Assembly: GCA_965116335.1 (NCBI GenBank)
Contig: OZ220677.1
Coordinates: forward strand, 2,923,680 to 2,987,679
DNA length: 64,000 nucleotides
DNA from: G963663315 sp965116335
GTDB taxonomy: Bacteria > Pseudomonadota > Gammaproteobacteria > Arenicellales > Poriferihabitantaceae
Direction of reading: 5' to 3'
Each line of letters starts with the position of its first letter. The stretch's first letter is position 1. The translations under genes were made by a program, and so were the position numbers. The notes below the pieces were generated by a model. The model worked only from the letters and a program-made list of their open reading frames with translations. It made no database searches and was not told the DNA's origin. This document shows, piece after piece, positions 35,321 through 44,500 of the stretch.

Positions 35321-36406
35321 ATGCACACTTCTACCCGACAAAAGCTGCTTCAGGTTGTGGAACGCCATGAAGAGATCAACGCGCTATTGTCTGATCCTGA
35401 CATCATCTGCGACCAGGATCGGTTCCGCAAATTGTCGATTGAGTTGTCGGAAATCCTGCCGGTTGTCGAAGCCTTTGAAAGCTGGCGGAAACTGGATGAT
35501 GAAATGGCGGGAACCCGCGCCATGATGGAAGATTCAGACAGCCTGATGCGGGAGTTGGCGAGAGAAGAATTACCCGGTCTGGAGCAGGCCATGCAGGGCT
35601 GTGAAAACACGCTGCAACAGCTTTTGCTGACCAGAAACCCGAATGATTCCAGGAATGTCTTTCTGGAGATCAGAGCCGGAACCGGCGGTGATGAGGCGGC
35701 GTTGTTCGCCGGTGACCTTTTCAAGATGTACTATTCATACTCGGAAAGCCTGCAATGGAAAGTGGAAGTGATCAGCAGTAGCGAGGGAGAACACGGCGGA
35801 TACAAGGAAATCATCGCCAAAATAGAAGGGGCAGGCGCTTATTCCAGGCTGAAGTTCGAGTCGGGCGCCCATCGCGTGCAGCGGGTGCCGGAAACCGAGT
35901 CCCAGGGGCGTATTCATACTTCCGCCTGTACCGTCGCAGTCATGCCGGAAGCGGATGAAATGGATGAAATCGAGATTGAGCCGTCGGATGTTCGGGTCGA
36001 TACATTCCGGGCTTCGGGGGCAGGCGGGCAGCATGTGAACAAAACGGATTCCGCCATACGCCTCACCCATTTACCGAGCGGGGTTGTGGTCGAATGTCAG
36101 GATGAACGCTCCCAGCACAAGAACCGGGCGCGGGCGATGGCCGTATTGAAATCCCGCCTGCTGGAAGCGCAAATCCAACAGCGACAGCGTGAACAGGCCA
36201 GCACCCGGAAATCACTGGTCGGCAGTGGGGATCGGTCTGAACGTATCCGAACCTACAATTTCCCGCAGGGCAGAATCACCGACCACCGCATCAATCTGAC
36301 ATTGTACAAGCTCGATGAAGTGCTCAAAGGGCGTATTGATCCGATTATTGTGCCGTTGATGGCCGCGCATCAGGCACAACTTCTGGCAGATTTGAACCAG
36401 GCCTGA
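35321..36406 (+). CDS. prfA: Peptide chain release factor 1
   Basis: 361 residues from ATG 35321, the start that matches the family (MHTSTRQKLLQVVERHEEI); the earlier in-frame start at 35264 overlaps hemA. GAGGQHVNKTDSAIR near residues 231-245 contains the GGQ that triggers peptidyl-tRNA hydrolysis, the site methylated by PrmC, whose gene follows. RIHTSACTVAV and the SGVVVECQDERSQHKN segment are also family signatures. It recognises UAA and UAG. Confidence 0.97.
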   Translation: MHTSTRQKLLQVVERHEEINALLSDPDIICDQDRFRKLSIELSEILPVVEAFESWRKLDDEMAGTRAMMEDSDSLMRELAREELPGLEQAMQGCENTLQQLLLTRNPNDSRNVFLEIRAGTGGDEAALFAGDLFKMYYSYSESLQWKVEVISSSEGEHGGYKEIIAKIEGAGAYSRLKFESGAHRVQRVPETESQGRIHTSACTVAVMPEADEMDEIEIEPSDVRVDTFRASGAGGQHVNKTDSAIRLTHLPSGVVVECQDERSQHKNRARAMAVLKSRLLEAQIQQRQREQASTRKSLVGSGDRSERIRTYNFPQGRITDHRINLTLYKLDEVLKGRIDPIIVPLMAAHQAQLLADLNQA

Positions 36407-36434
36407 GAGCCTGTCTGTCATCATCCAGCCTGCC

Positions 36435-37301
36435 ATGATGACGGTCAATGAGTCGCTCGGCTGGGCCGCTCGGCAGTTGTCTGCGTGCAACAGCAGTGAC
36501 CGGGATGCCCGCATCATCCTGTGCCACCTGCTTAAAACGAATCTGGCCTCCCTGATCGCGAACAATGACCGCACCCTGTCTGCTGAACAGGAAAAAGAAT
36601 TCAAATCACAGATTCGGGCGCGTGCGAGTGGGGTCCCGGTAGCCTATATTACGCATTGCCGCGAATTCTGGTCGCTGCATCTTACCGTGGATGAACGGGT
36701 TTTGATCCCCAGGCACGAAACGGAACTGCTGGTTGAAAGAGCCTTATCCGCCATAGCCGGGCTGGACAAACCGAAAATTCTGGAGCCGGGCACAGGCAGT
36801 GGCGCGCTGGCACTGGCGCTGGCCTCAGAATTGCCCGCAGCCAGCATACTGGCAACCGATGTCAGCCAATCCGCACTGGAGGTCGCAGAAATCAATCAGA
36901 AAAACCTCGGATTGGACAATATCCGGTGGCTAAAAAGCGACTGGTTCGATAGTATTGAAGCAGGCCGGTTTGATCTGATTTGCTCCAACCCGCCGTATAT
37001 TGCGCCGCAGGATATTCACCTGACTCAGGGCGACTTGCGTTTTGAACCGACCGGCGCATTGGTCGCAAAGTCCGGCGGATTTGCCGCATTGGACGAAATG
37101 ATTGAATCTGCCCCCGGATTCCTTGAGTCACGCGGTTGGCTGGTACTGGAACACGGTTATCAGCAGGCCGCATCCGTGAGGAAAAAAATGATCGACAGAG
37201 GATTTTCCAGAGTAGTTACCCACCCGGACCCCGGCGGCCATGATCGGGTTACGGAAGGATGCTGGTTGTCTGATTGCGCGACCCGGCAGGCAGGCGACTA
37301 A
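36435..37301 (+). CDS. prmC: Release-factor glutamine N5-methyltransferase
   Basis: This 288-residue enzyme methylates the Gln of the GGQ motif in release factors. An N-terminal helical domain (about 1-75) is followed by the S-adenosylmethionine motif ILEPGTGSGALALALA and by SNPPYIAP near residue 185, the NPPY active-site motif. It begins 28 bp after prfA, whose product is its substrate. The first of two consecutive ATG codons (36435, 36438) is reported. Confidence 0.96.
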   Translation: MMTVNESLGWAARQLSACNSSDRDARIILCHLLKTNLASLIANNDRTLSAEQEKEFKSQIRARASGVPVAYITHCREFWSLHLTVDERVLIPRHETELLVERALSAIAGLDKPKILEPGTGSGALALALASELPAASILATDVSQSALEVAEINQKNLGLDNIRWLKSDWFDSIEAGRFDLICSNPPYIAPQDIHLTQGDLRFEPTGALVAKSGGFAALDEMIESAPGFLESRGWLVLEHGYQQAASVRKKMIDRGFSRVVTHPDPGGHDRVTEGCWLSDCATRQAGD

Positions 37302-37305
37302 GCAA

Positions 37306-38460
37306 ATGGTCTCGTCCATGAACCTGCGTAATCTGGTTGCAGCCTGCGCCGCCATTTGTGTGTTCGGCCTGGCATTCGGCATGACCTATCCCCTGTTGTC
37401 CCTGATCCTGGAATCAAGAGGGGTTTCCTCTCGAATGATCGGCATTAATTCCGCCATGATGCCGATAGGAATTCTGCTGTTCTCGCCGGTGATTCCGCTG
37501 GTAGCCAGAAAGTTCGGGTCGCGCAATGTCGCCATTGCAGCGGCTCTTGCCACCAGTGTCCTGCTGATAAGCTACAAGGTTTTCGATACGCTGGAATCCT
37601 GGTTCATCCTGCGCGTCCTTCAGGGTATGTCAATCTCCACGCTGTTTGTGTTAAGCGAAATGTGGATCGTCAAGTTCGCGGGCAGTGCCCATCGCGGCAA
37701 AGTGGTGGCAATCTACAGCAGCGTCCTGTCGGCCAGCTTCGGCGCCGGCCCCGCCATAATCAGCTGGATCGGGATACAGGGCTGGACACCGTTCGTTGCC
37801 GGCGCGATTGTGATATTGATGGGCGTGTTTCCGCTCTGCCTGTTGCGGGAAGGCAAGTTCACGCCAGAAGAAAAATCCCGCAAGACCGGCATTATAGACT
37901 TTGCGCCGATGGCTCCGATGTTGCTGGCCTGTGTTTTTGCGTTCGCTATTTTCGACTCGGCAACCCTGTCATTGTTGCCTGTGTACGGCATTCAATCCGG
38001 TTTATCCCTGTCCGCCTCGGCTTTGGCGCTGACGGCACTGATCGTCGGTAACACGGTATTACAATTCCCGGTTGGATGGCTGGCCGACAAATTCCCTCAT
38101 CGGCTCGTGTTGTCGGGTTGCGCGCTGATCACCGCAGTGATGCTGCTGCTCCTGCCAATGGTGATGGCAACTCCGTGGATGTGGCCTGTACTGATTGTGG
38201 CGGGGACATCCGGCTATGGAGTCTATACCGTAGCGCTGACCTCGCTGGGAGACCGCTTCGACGGCGCCGACCTGATCAACGGTTCTGCCGCGTTCGCGTT
38301 GATGTGGGGCGTGGGCGCGTTGTTAGGCTCCGTGTCCGGCGGGCTGGCGATGGAGGAACTGGGCCGACATGGACTGCCCCTGCATCTGGCAGTAGTCTAT
38401 GTGATCCTGGCGGCAGGGCTGGTGTGGCGCGGCATGCGTCTGGGCAGACGCCCGCAATAG
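37306..38460 (+). CDS. MFS transporter, about 12 transmembrane segments
   Basis: 384 residues from ATG 37306, four bases after prmC; the frame extends further upstream inside prmC. Twelve hydrophobic segments are apparent. The loop between segments 2 and 3 reads VARKFGSRNVAIA, a weak version of the MFS GxxxDRxGR motif, and GWLADKFPHRLVL repeats it in the second half. It resembles sugar-phosphate or YcaD-like exporters, but no substrate can be assigned. Co-transcription with hemA-prfA-prmC is plausible from spacing. Confidence 0.88.
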   Translation: MVSSMNLRNLVAACAAICVFGLAFGMTYPLLSLILESRGVSSRMIGINSAMMPIGILLFSPVIPLVARKFGSRNVAIAAALATSVLLISYKVFDTLESWFILRVLQGMSISTLFVLSEMWIVKFAGSAHRGKVVAIYSSVLSASFGAGPAIISWIGIQGWTPFVAGAIVILMGVFPLCLLREGKFTPEEKSRKTGIIDFAPMAPMLLACVFAFAIFDSATLSLLPVYGIQSGLSLSASALALTALIVGNTVLQFPVGWLADKFPHRLVLSGCALITAVMLLLLPMVMATPWMWPVLIVAGTSGYGVYTVALTSLGDRFDGADLINGSAAFALMWGVGALLGSVSGGLAMEELGRHGLPLHLAVVYVILAAGLVWRGMRLGRRPQ

Positions 38461-38485
38461 ACACAGGAGCCGGGCGAATGAATGG

Positions 38486-38836
38486 TTAGTGAGACCGGTC
38501 GTAACGAACGGTATAGTGACCGTTTTCGGTTTTCTCGAATATATCATCCACCTGAGGGTGACTGACCGGCAGGCCACTATCATCATTTTGCAGGTTTTGC
38601 TCAGACACGTATGCGATATATTGCGTGTCCTGATTCTCCGCCAGTAAATGATAAAAAGGCTGCTCCTTATGCGGTCTCATCTGCTCCGGTATGGATTGAT
38701 ACCATTCCTCGGTATTACTATATTCCGGGTCCACATCAAATATGACACCGCGGAAATCATAAACCTGGTGGCGCACCACCTGCCCAATCTGGAATTTTGT
38801 GTTCTTGATCAATGTACCCGGCTTTTCCCCGATCAA
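38486..38836 (-). CDS. hspQ: Heat-shock protein HspQ
   Basis: 116 residues if started at TTG 38836. A TTG at 38812 gives IKNTKFQIGQVVRH at the start, which matches the E. coli protein better. FRGVIFDVDPEYSNTEEWYQ, QPFYHLLAENQ and IAYVSEQNL are diagnostic. HspQ is a small stress protein that acts as a specificity factor for Lon and binds hemimethylated oriC in E. coli. It converges on the MFS gene and is divergent from the channel gene. TATGAT upstream may be its -10 box. Confidence 0.9.
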   Translation of the reverse strand: MIGEKPGTLIKNTKFQIGQVVRHQVYDFRGVIFDVDPEYSNTEEWYQSIPEQMRPHKEQPFYHLLAENQDTQYIAYVSEQNLQNDDSGLPVSHPQVDDIFEKTENGHYTVRYDRSH

Positions 38837-38915
38837 TTATTCATGATATGGTTTTAATCATACCACAAACGCTGTCCCACGGCGCAATTTTTGACCCAAC
38901 AAAACAGACAAAGAA

Positions 38916-39692
38916 ATGAAAAATATGAAAGCATTACTGGAAAGCCGCAAGTTCGAGATTTTTATTATCGTACTGATTGTGATTAACGGGATTATCCTGG
39001 GGTTGGAAACCGATGCCCGTGTGATGCAGTCAATCGGGCCGGTGCTCATGACTCTGGACAAGATCGTTCTGGGGATATTCACCATCGAAGTGCTGGCGAA
39101 AATGTTTGTTTATCGACTTCGATTCTTTCATGAACCATGGCGGATTTTCGACTTCCTGGTGGTTGCCATTGCGCTGATTCCGGTGAGTGGCAATCTTTCC
39201 ATACTGCGGGCCTTGCGGATTTTGCGAGTGTTGCGTCTGATCAGTGTAGTGCCGTCACTTCGACGGGTGGTCGGAGGACTGGTCGCGGCCCTGCCGGGGA
39301 TGGGGTCGATAACCTGTCTGTTGCTGCTGGTTTTTTATGTGTTTTCCGTAATGGCGACCAAGTTATATGGTGGTGAATTCCCGGACTGGTTCGGCTCGGT
39401 TGGCGCGTCCGCCTACTCACTGTTCCAGATCATGACCCTGGAGAGTTGGTCGATGGGCATTGTCCGGCCGGTGATGGAAGTATTCCCGATGGCCTGGTTC
39501 TTTTTTGTCGTATTCATATTGTGCACATCGTTTACCGTGTTGAATCTGTTTATCGGGATCATCGTATCCGCGATGCAGTCCGAGCACGAAGGCGACCAAA
39601 ACGCCGACCTGGCCGACCTCAAGACCCGACAAGACGAGATAGTGACCAAACTGAACACGATCAGCAAACAGCTGGAAAACATTTCCAGATAA
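38916..39692 (+). CDS. Voltage-gated sodium channel, NaChBac/BacNav type
   Basis: 258 residues, one six-segment channel subunit (functional as a tetramer). The voltage sensor S4 carries regularly spaced Arg residues in ILRALRILRVLRLI (about 96-109). The pore loop contains TLESWSM (174-180), whose TLESW matches the sodium-selective filter of NaChBac and NavMs. S6 is followed by a C-terminal segment (DLADLKTRQDEIVTKLNTISK) suited to the four-helix coiled coil of this family. Such channels influence motility, pH and chemotaxis in alkaliphilic and marine bacteria. Confidence 0.94.
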   Translation: MKNMKALLESRKFEIFIIVLIVINGIILGLETDARVMQSIGPVLMTLDKIVLGIFTIEVLAKMFVYRLRFFHEPWRIFDFLVVAIALIPVSGNLSILRALRILRVLRLISVVPSLRRVVGGLVAALPGMGSITCLLLLVFYVFSVMATKLYGGEFPDWFGSVGASAYSLFQIMTLESWSMGIVRPVMEVFPMAWFFFVVFILCTSFTVLNLFIGIIVSAMQSEHEGDQNADLADLKTRQDEIVTKLNTISKQLENISR

Positions 39693-39707
39693 TTGCATCC
39701 ATCACAT

Positions 39708-40310
39708 CATTCCCCCCTTGAGGGGGAATCCAATCCGCATGCGGATTGGATGGGGGGACACAACCGCCATCCAACGCCCCAACCATCCGTCTTTCCCGCG
39801 CAGGCGGGAATCCACAACCATAAGGAATCTGCAATTACCGATGCGTAGGGACAGGCCTCTGTGCCTGTCCGCTACCGTTGATACCTGTTCCGATCATTTG
39901 CGGGAGGGCACGGAGACCCTCCCCTACGATAACGGGTTGGTAATCATTCCGACATCCAATCATTCCCCCCGCAGACCGGGGAATCCAATCCGCATGCGGA
40001 TTGGATGGGGGGACACAACCGTCATCCCACGCCCCAACCATCCGTCTTTCCCGCGCAGGCGGGAATCCACAATAATACGGAATCTGTAATTACCGATGCG
40101 TAGGGACAGGCCTCTGTGCCTGTCCGCTATCGTTGATACCTGTTCCGATCATTTGCGGGAGGGCACGGAGACCCTCCCCTACGATAACGGGTTGGTAATC
40201 ATTCCGACATCCAATCATTCCCCCTTGAGGGGGAATCCAATCCGCAAACGGATTGGATGGGGGGACACAACCGCCATCCCTTGTATCAAAACCACTGCAA
40301 AAAAAATCGC
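39708..40310. repeat. Dispersed intergenic repeat array, copy 4 (tandem units of about 253 bp)
   Basis: Just over two units begin with CATTCCCCC at 39708, 39961 and 40215. Each holds ATCCAATCCGCATGCGGATT-type palindromes, TTTCCCGCGCAGGCGGGAA, GGGACAGGCCTCTGTGCCTGTCC and GGGAGGGCACGGAGACCCTCCC. The last unit runs into CCCTTGTATCAAAACCACTG and an A8 tract that reappear at 41407-41446. No gene is visible between the channel gene and 40355. Confidence 0.85.
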
Positions 40311-40355
40311 TTGTTTTGGGAATTATATAGATTAGTTGACAAAGACTCTGGAGAA

Positions 40356-40865
40356 CTATTGGTCAAGTGAGTCCTTACCCTTGCCGTGCAAAGCGAGCAA
40401 ACGGTCTCTTAATTCCACTCCGAGAACTTTTCTTATGCCGTCAAGATCAATGCCTTCTTGAAACGCTGAGTCACGCATCTTTTTGTGCATGTCTTCGTCT
40501 GGTGTGAATTCTTGCGCTTTTTCAAATGACATATTTTGAATTTCCAGGGAGTCTAACTCTTTTGTCTCATCAACCATTTCATTGGCAATTTTCTCAGCCC
40601 AAGACCTGGCGTTTATATTTTCAGATATGCGTTCTCCGATTACTGTGAGTTGAATCGGACTTGCACTTGCCGTTGGCGAGGGTTGTAGTCTGCTAAGAAT
40701 ATCCTTTATATCCCTACGAATTTCTTCTATAAATTTACCGAACTGGATGCGGTCACTGTTTACTTCGCCCTGCCATTTCCCATATCTATATGCGAATGCA
40801 GTGATCGCCAATACCAATGTAACTGAAATGCCCAAAGCCAACAAAGCCAAGTACGCCGGGGTCAT
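40356..40865 (-). CDS. Small membrane-anchored coiled-coil protein, unknown function
   Basis: 169 residues from ATG 40865 (MTPAYLALLALGISVTLVL). One transmembrane helix at about 4-26 is followed by a charged, probably coiled-coil stretch (GKFIEEIRRDIKDILSRL). Then come a Ser/Pro-rich spacer, SPIQLTVIGERISENI and a helical C-terminus ending GKGKDSLDQ. I do not recognise the family. The open frame continues upstream to 41207, but that part is translated repeat and is not credible. The gene is AT-richer than its neighbours and sits between two repeat arrays, suggesting arrival by recombination. Confidence 0.65.
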   Translation of the reverse strand: MTPAYLALLALGISVTLVLAITAFAYRYGKWQGEVNSDRIQFGKFIEEIRRDIKDILSRLQPSPTASASPIQLTVIGERISENINARSWAEKIANEMVDETKELDSLEIQNMSFEKAQEFTPDEDMHKKMRDSAFQEGIDLDGIRKVLGVELRDRLLALHGKGKDSLDQ

Positions 40866-41010
40866 ATTGCATACTCCGTAGCCGTGATTCTTTGCGTGGT
40901 TCTCATGGTCAATCTCCGAATAGACAGGAACATTAGCTGACAAATGATATTGCGTTTTTTGGTAATATCTATGTATTACAAAACTGATCATATCACAGTA
41001 AATGAACAAA

Positions 41011-41426
41011 TACCGTTGATACCTGTTCCGATCATTTGCGGGAGGGCACGGAGACCCTCCCCTACGATAACGGGCTGGCGCAGGCTCTACAACATCATTC
41101 CCCCCGCGGACCGGGGAATCCAATCCGCAAACGGATTGGATGGGGGGACACAACCGCCATCCAACGCCCCAACCATCCGTCTTTCCCGTGAAAACGGGAA
41201 TCCACAACCATAAGGAATCTGTAATTACCGATGCGTAGGGACAGGCCTCTGTGCCTGTCCGCTACCGTTGATACCCGTTCCATCATTTGCGGGAGGGCAC
41301 GGAGACCCTCCCCTACGATAACGGGCTGGCTCCATCACATCATTCCCCCCGCAGACCGGGGAATCCAATCCGCTCGCGGATTGGATGGGGGGACACAACC
41401 CTCATCCCTTGTATCAAAACCACTGC
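41011..41426. repeat. Dispersed intergenic repeat array, copy 5
   Basis: About one and a half units like those of copy 4, with the same palindromes and order. It ends in CCCTTGTATCAAAACCACTG, just before the promoter of the giant gene. Together with copy 4 it brackets the small membrane-protein gene with direct repeats. Nothing coding is supported between 40866 and the giant gene. Confidence 0.85.
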
Positions 41427-41479
41427 AAAAAAAATCGCAAAAAAAATCGCTTGTTTTCACTGGCAAACAACCTTATAAT
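41427..41479 (+). promoter_or_regulatory. Sigma70-type promoter of the giant gene with tandem A-tracts
   Basis: TTGTTT (41451-41456) and a perfect TATAAT (41474-41479) are separated by 17 bp. Directly upstream, a 12-bp unit (eight A plus TCGC) occurs twice at 41427-41450, resembling a phased A-tract or UP element. The equivalent place in repeat array 4 (40299-40310) has only one unit. Transcription would start near 41486, about 47 bases before the first in-frame ATG. Confidence 0.65.
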
Positions 41480-41532
41480 CCGCGAGCAATTCAAAAGCCG
41501 GTATCTTGCCGATCATCTGTATCATAAAATCA

Positions 41533-44500
41533 ATGTTCGTCCGATACTTGCCCCCCCCCCCCCCCGCAATGCGGATAGGGTTTAACTTCATCAAGACTCC
41601 GAGTGCCAGAGGCGGGAGGCGGAGGCCTGCTGGCACTCTGGCCTGCGTCCTGGCGCTGCTTATGGCGCTTTTCGCTACTGCCGCCAGCGCACAAACAGCA
41701 TTGACCACCACGCACCTGAGAGGTGGCGACCTGTACGAAGGCGACAGGAACGTCCCGGTTACCATTACCGGCTTCACTATTACCGGAGAATGCAGCAAGA
41801 TAGGCCTGAGATTTGTGCCCGGTGATAGTAGCGCTAATGCCACTGCGAGTGACTATACCGTATCCGATGAATCGGAGGGATCAGCCTGCGATAGCACCCG
41901 TACCGAGGCGGAATTTCAGTTCACGTTCAAGCTCGACTTCGATCTCAGCAACAAGATATTCGGGTACGAGCTGTACTCAGTAAGTAAGGACGGCAGCCAG
42001 GAAGCCACACTCGGCAAGTTCACACTCACCATCCTGAATGGTTTGAGAGGTACGGGCGTTTTTCTTAATGTGAAACCCTCCAACAAAGACCCGCGGAGTG
42101 TGAGTGGACTTACTCTACGGGAAAACGAATCCGCCGGTGTCAAAATTGAGGTGTCGCTGAAGTTGCCGCCACCCGAAAGCACCACACTAATTCTTCGGGA
42201 CCCGCACGGGGGTGGGGATGTCGAGTGGAGTGGAGCAGGTAAAAGAGTCAGCAGCATCCCCATTACCTTCACTAATAAAAACCACGACATCCCTCAAACC
42301 AGAACCCTTCGCCCCAAGACAGACAATGACGGGAACGACTGGAAAGGAGAAGTAATCGTAGAAGCGGAGTACTGGTACAGCAGACACATTGAAAGGATAA
42401 AGGTCAACGTCATCGACAGCACCGCCGCTCCGGTCTTTGACACCAACCTTCTGACGCTGGTCGAGACCGGCCCGGCCCAGAGCTATACCGTCAAGCTCGA
42501 CCGCGAGCCGGCTGCGGATGTGACTCTGGTCACCCAGGCGCACCCTCATCTGCGTTTCAAAGCCCCCGGCGACTCCGCGTTCGGCGAACAGGCTACTCTG
42601 ACCTTTACCAAAGGCGCCAATGGCAGTTGGAAGACCCCGCAAACCATTGAGGTCAAGCACATTGCGGACAGCGACTCCAGCGACCAGAGCGCACTGCCGA
42701 TTGTCCACGCGCACGGCGCTGGCATCCCGGCCTGGCATCTGAGCGCAGGGAATTTGCCGGTCACGCTCATGGACGCAGGCAACGCACCGATTTTCAGTCG
42801 CGATGCGGTGCCGGTTATCGAAGGCGGGCCAGCCGAAACCTATACAGTGAAACTGGAGCGCGACCCCGGCAGGACCGTCACCCTCACAGCCGAAGTGCCA
42901 CAGGGGCATCGGGAATCCGTGCAGGTGCAGGCGCCGGGTGGGCAGGCTGGCGCCCGTGCCGAACTGACTTTCACCGGCGGTGCCAGTGGCAGCTGGAAGA
43001 CCCCGCAGACCATCACCGTCACCGCGCCAGCCGACGACGGTAATTTCATCGACGAAACCGTCACTCTCACGCACAGCGTCAGCCCCAGCCTGAACTGGCG
43101 GAGCCTGAAACCCTCAGTCGAGGTACAGGTATCGGATCGCGGTGGCGGCGAGGTCGAGCTCTCGACAAGCACGGCAGTGGAAGTCTGGGAAGGCCAGGAA
43201 GCGTTCACCTATACCGTCAAACTGAGTCATCCGCCTACGGACGAGGCGACCGTAACCATCGCCTCGAGTGACACCACGAAACTGGTCGTCAGCCCGACTG
43301 TTCTCACGTTCACTGCCAGCAACTATAACCAGGCACAGACAGTGAGCCTTCGCTCTCCGGCTGGTTCTGTGGGTGCGGGTCAGGCAGCGATCATCACCCA
43401 TGCAGTGAGCGGCTACGGCACGACCACCACCGGGCCAGACATCACCGCCATCCTTATCGACACCACACTCACCGAGACCTTGAAGCTGCAATTCAGCGAC
43501 TCGATGTTCAGCGGCAAGGAGCCTGAGGAGCTTGAGCATGGTACTCCTCTCCCGAATTCGGCCAATGTTGAGGTTACGCTGCAAGGAGACGGCTACCAAG
43601 GTTTCCTGCCAGCGGTCAGCTTCCGTGTCTGCTTCCAGGATGGCGAGGCTACGTTGGCGAAACGCGACATTGCGCTGCTTCCCTCCGGCGAGAAATGCGT
43701 GGACGCCAGTCTCGACCGGAGCAGAAGCGGGGCTTCTCAGGAAACCACAGTCCACGTCTTCAATCTGCTCAGCGACTCCGTCGATGAGAAGTTCGAGAAG
43801 CTCACCGTCACTCTGCAAGCCGACCCCGACAACCACTTGCCTGCGATGGTTGAAATCCCCACGGCTGGAGCAACCGCCGACTTCTTCGTCGAGGATGCCC
43901 AACTCACGGAAATCCAGTTCACGCGTACCGATTCCGGTACGATTCAGGAGGGCGGGTCGGACAAGGCCACCTTCGAGTTCGCCACCACCAGCCGCTCGCT
44001 CTACGCCGGTGAAGAATTGCGCGTACCGCTCAAAATCGGCGGTACGGGCATCACCGCTACCGATTATGCGGTCAGTGTCGTTTCCGGCGGTACGGTCATC
44101 ACCAATGCACCCTACAGCGCCAGCGCCCCGGCCCTGGTACTCACGGGCACCGGCAAGATCGACAGCGATGTACGCGGCAACTCACAGAAGATAGTCTTCG
44201 AGGTCGCCGCGCTGGCCGATGGAGAGGCCGAGGGCGGCTCGGAAACCATGACTGTTGGCTATGATACGCCGGTCTCCAACCTGAATACAGACGGCGTCCG
44301 CTTCGACCCCGGCGCCACGGAAACCGCATCCGGCTCACAGAACGATATTGAAGTCGAGATTATCGAGCACCCGACGGTTAGCATTGCCTCTGACGGCAAT
44401 GTCACCGAGGGCGTCGATGCCGTCTTCAACCTGACTGTCTCACCTGCGCCGGGTACGGGCCAGACTCTGGATGTCAGCTATGATCTGGCGCAGACCGGCG

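Noticed and set aside
39708..40310. CRISPR-like regular repeats
   Set aside because: Units are about 253 bp, palindrome-rich and without short unique spacers; no cas genes are nearby.
40866..41207. Upstream extension of the small membrane protein (MWIPVFTGKTDGW...)
   Set aside because: It is translated dispersed repeat; the plausible start with a following membrane segment is ATG 40865.
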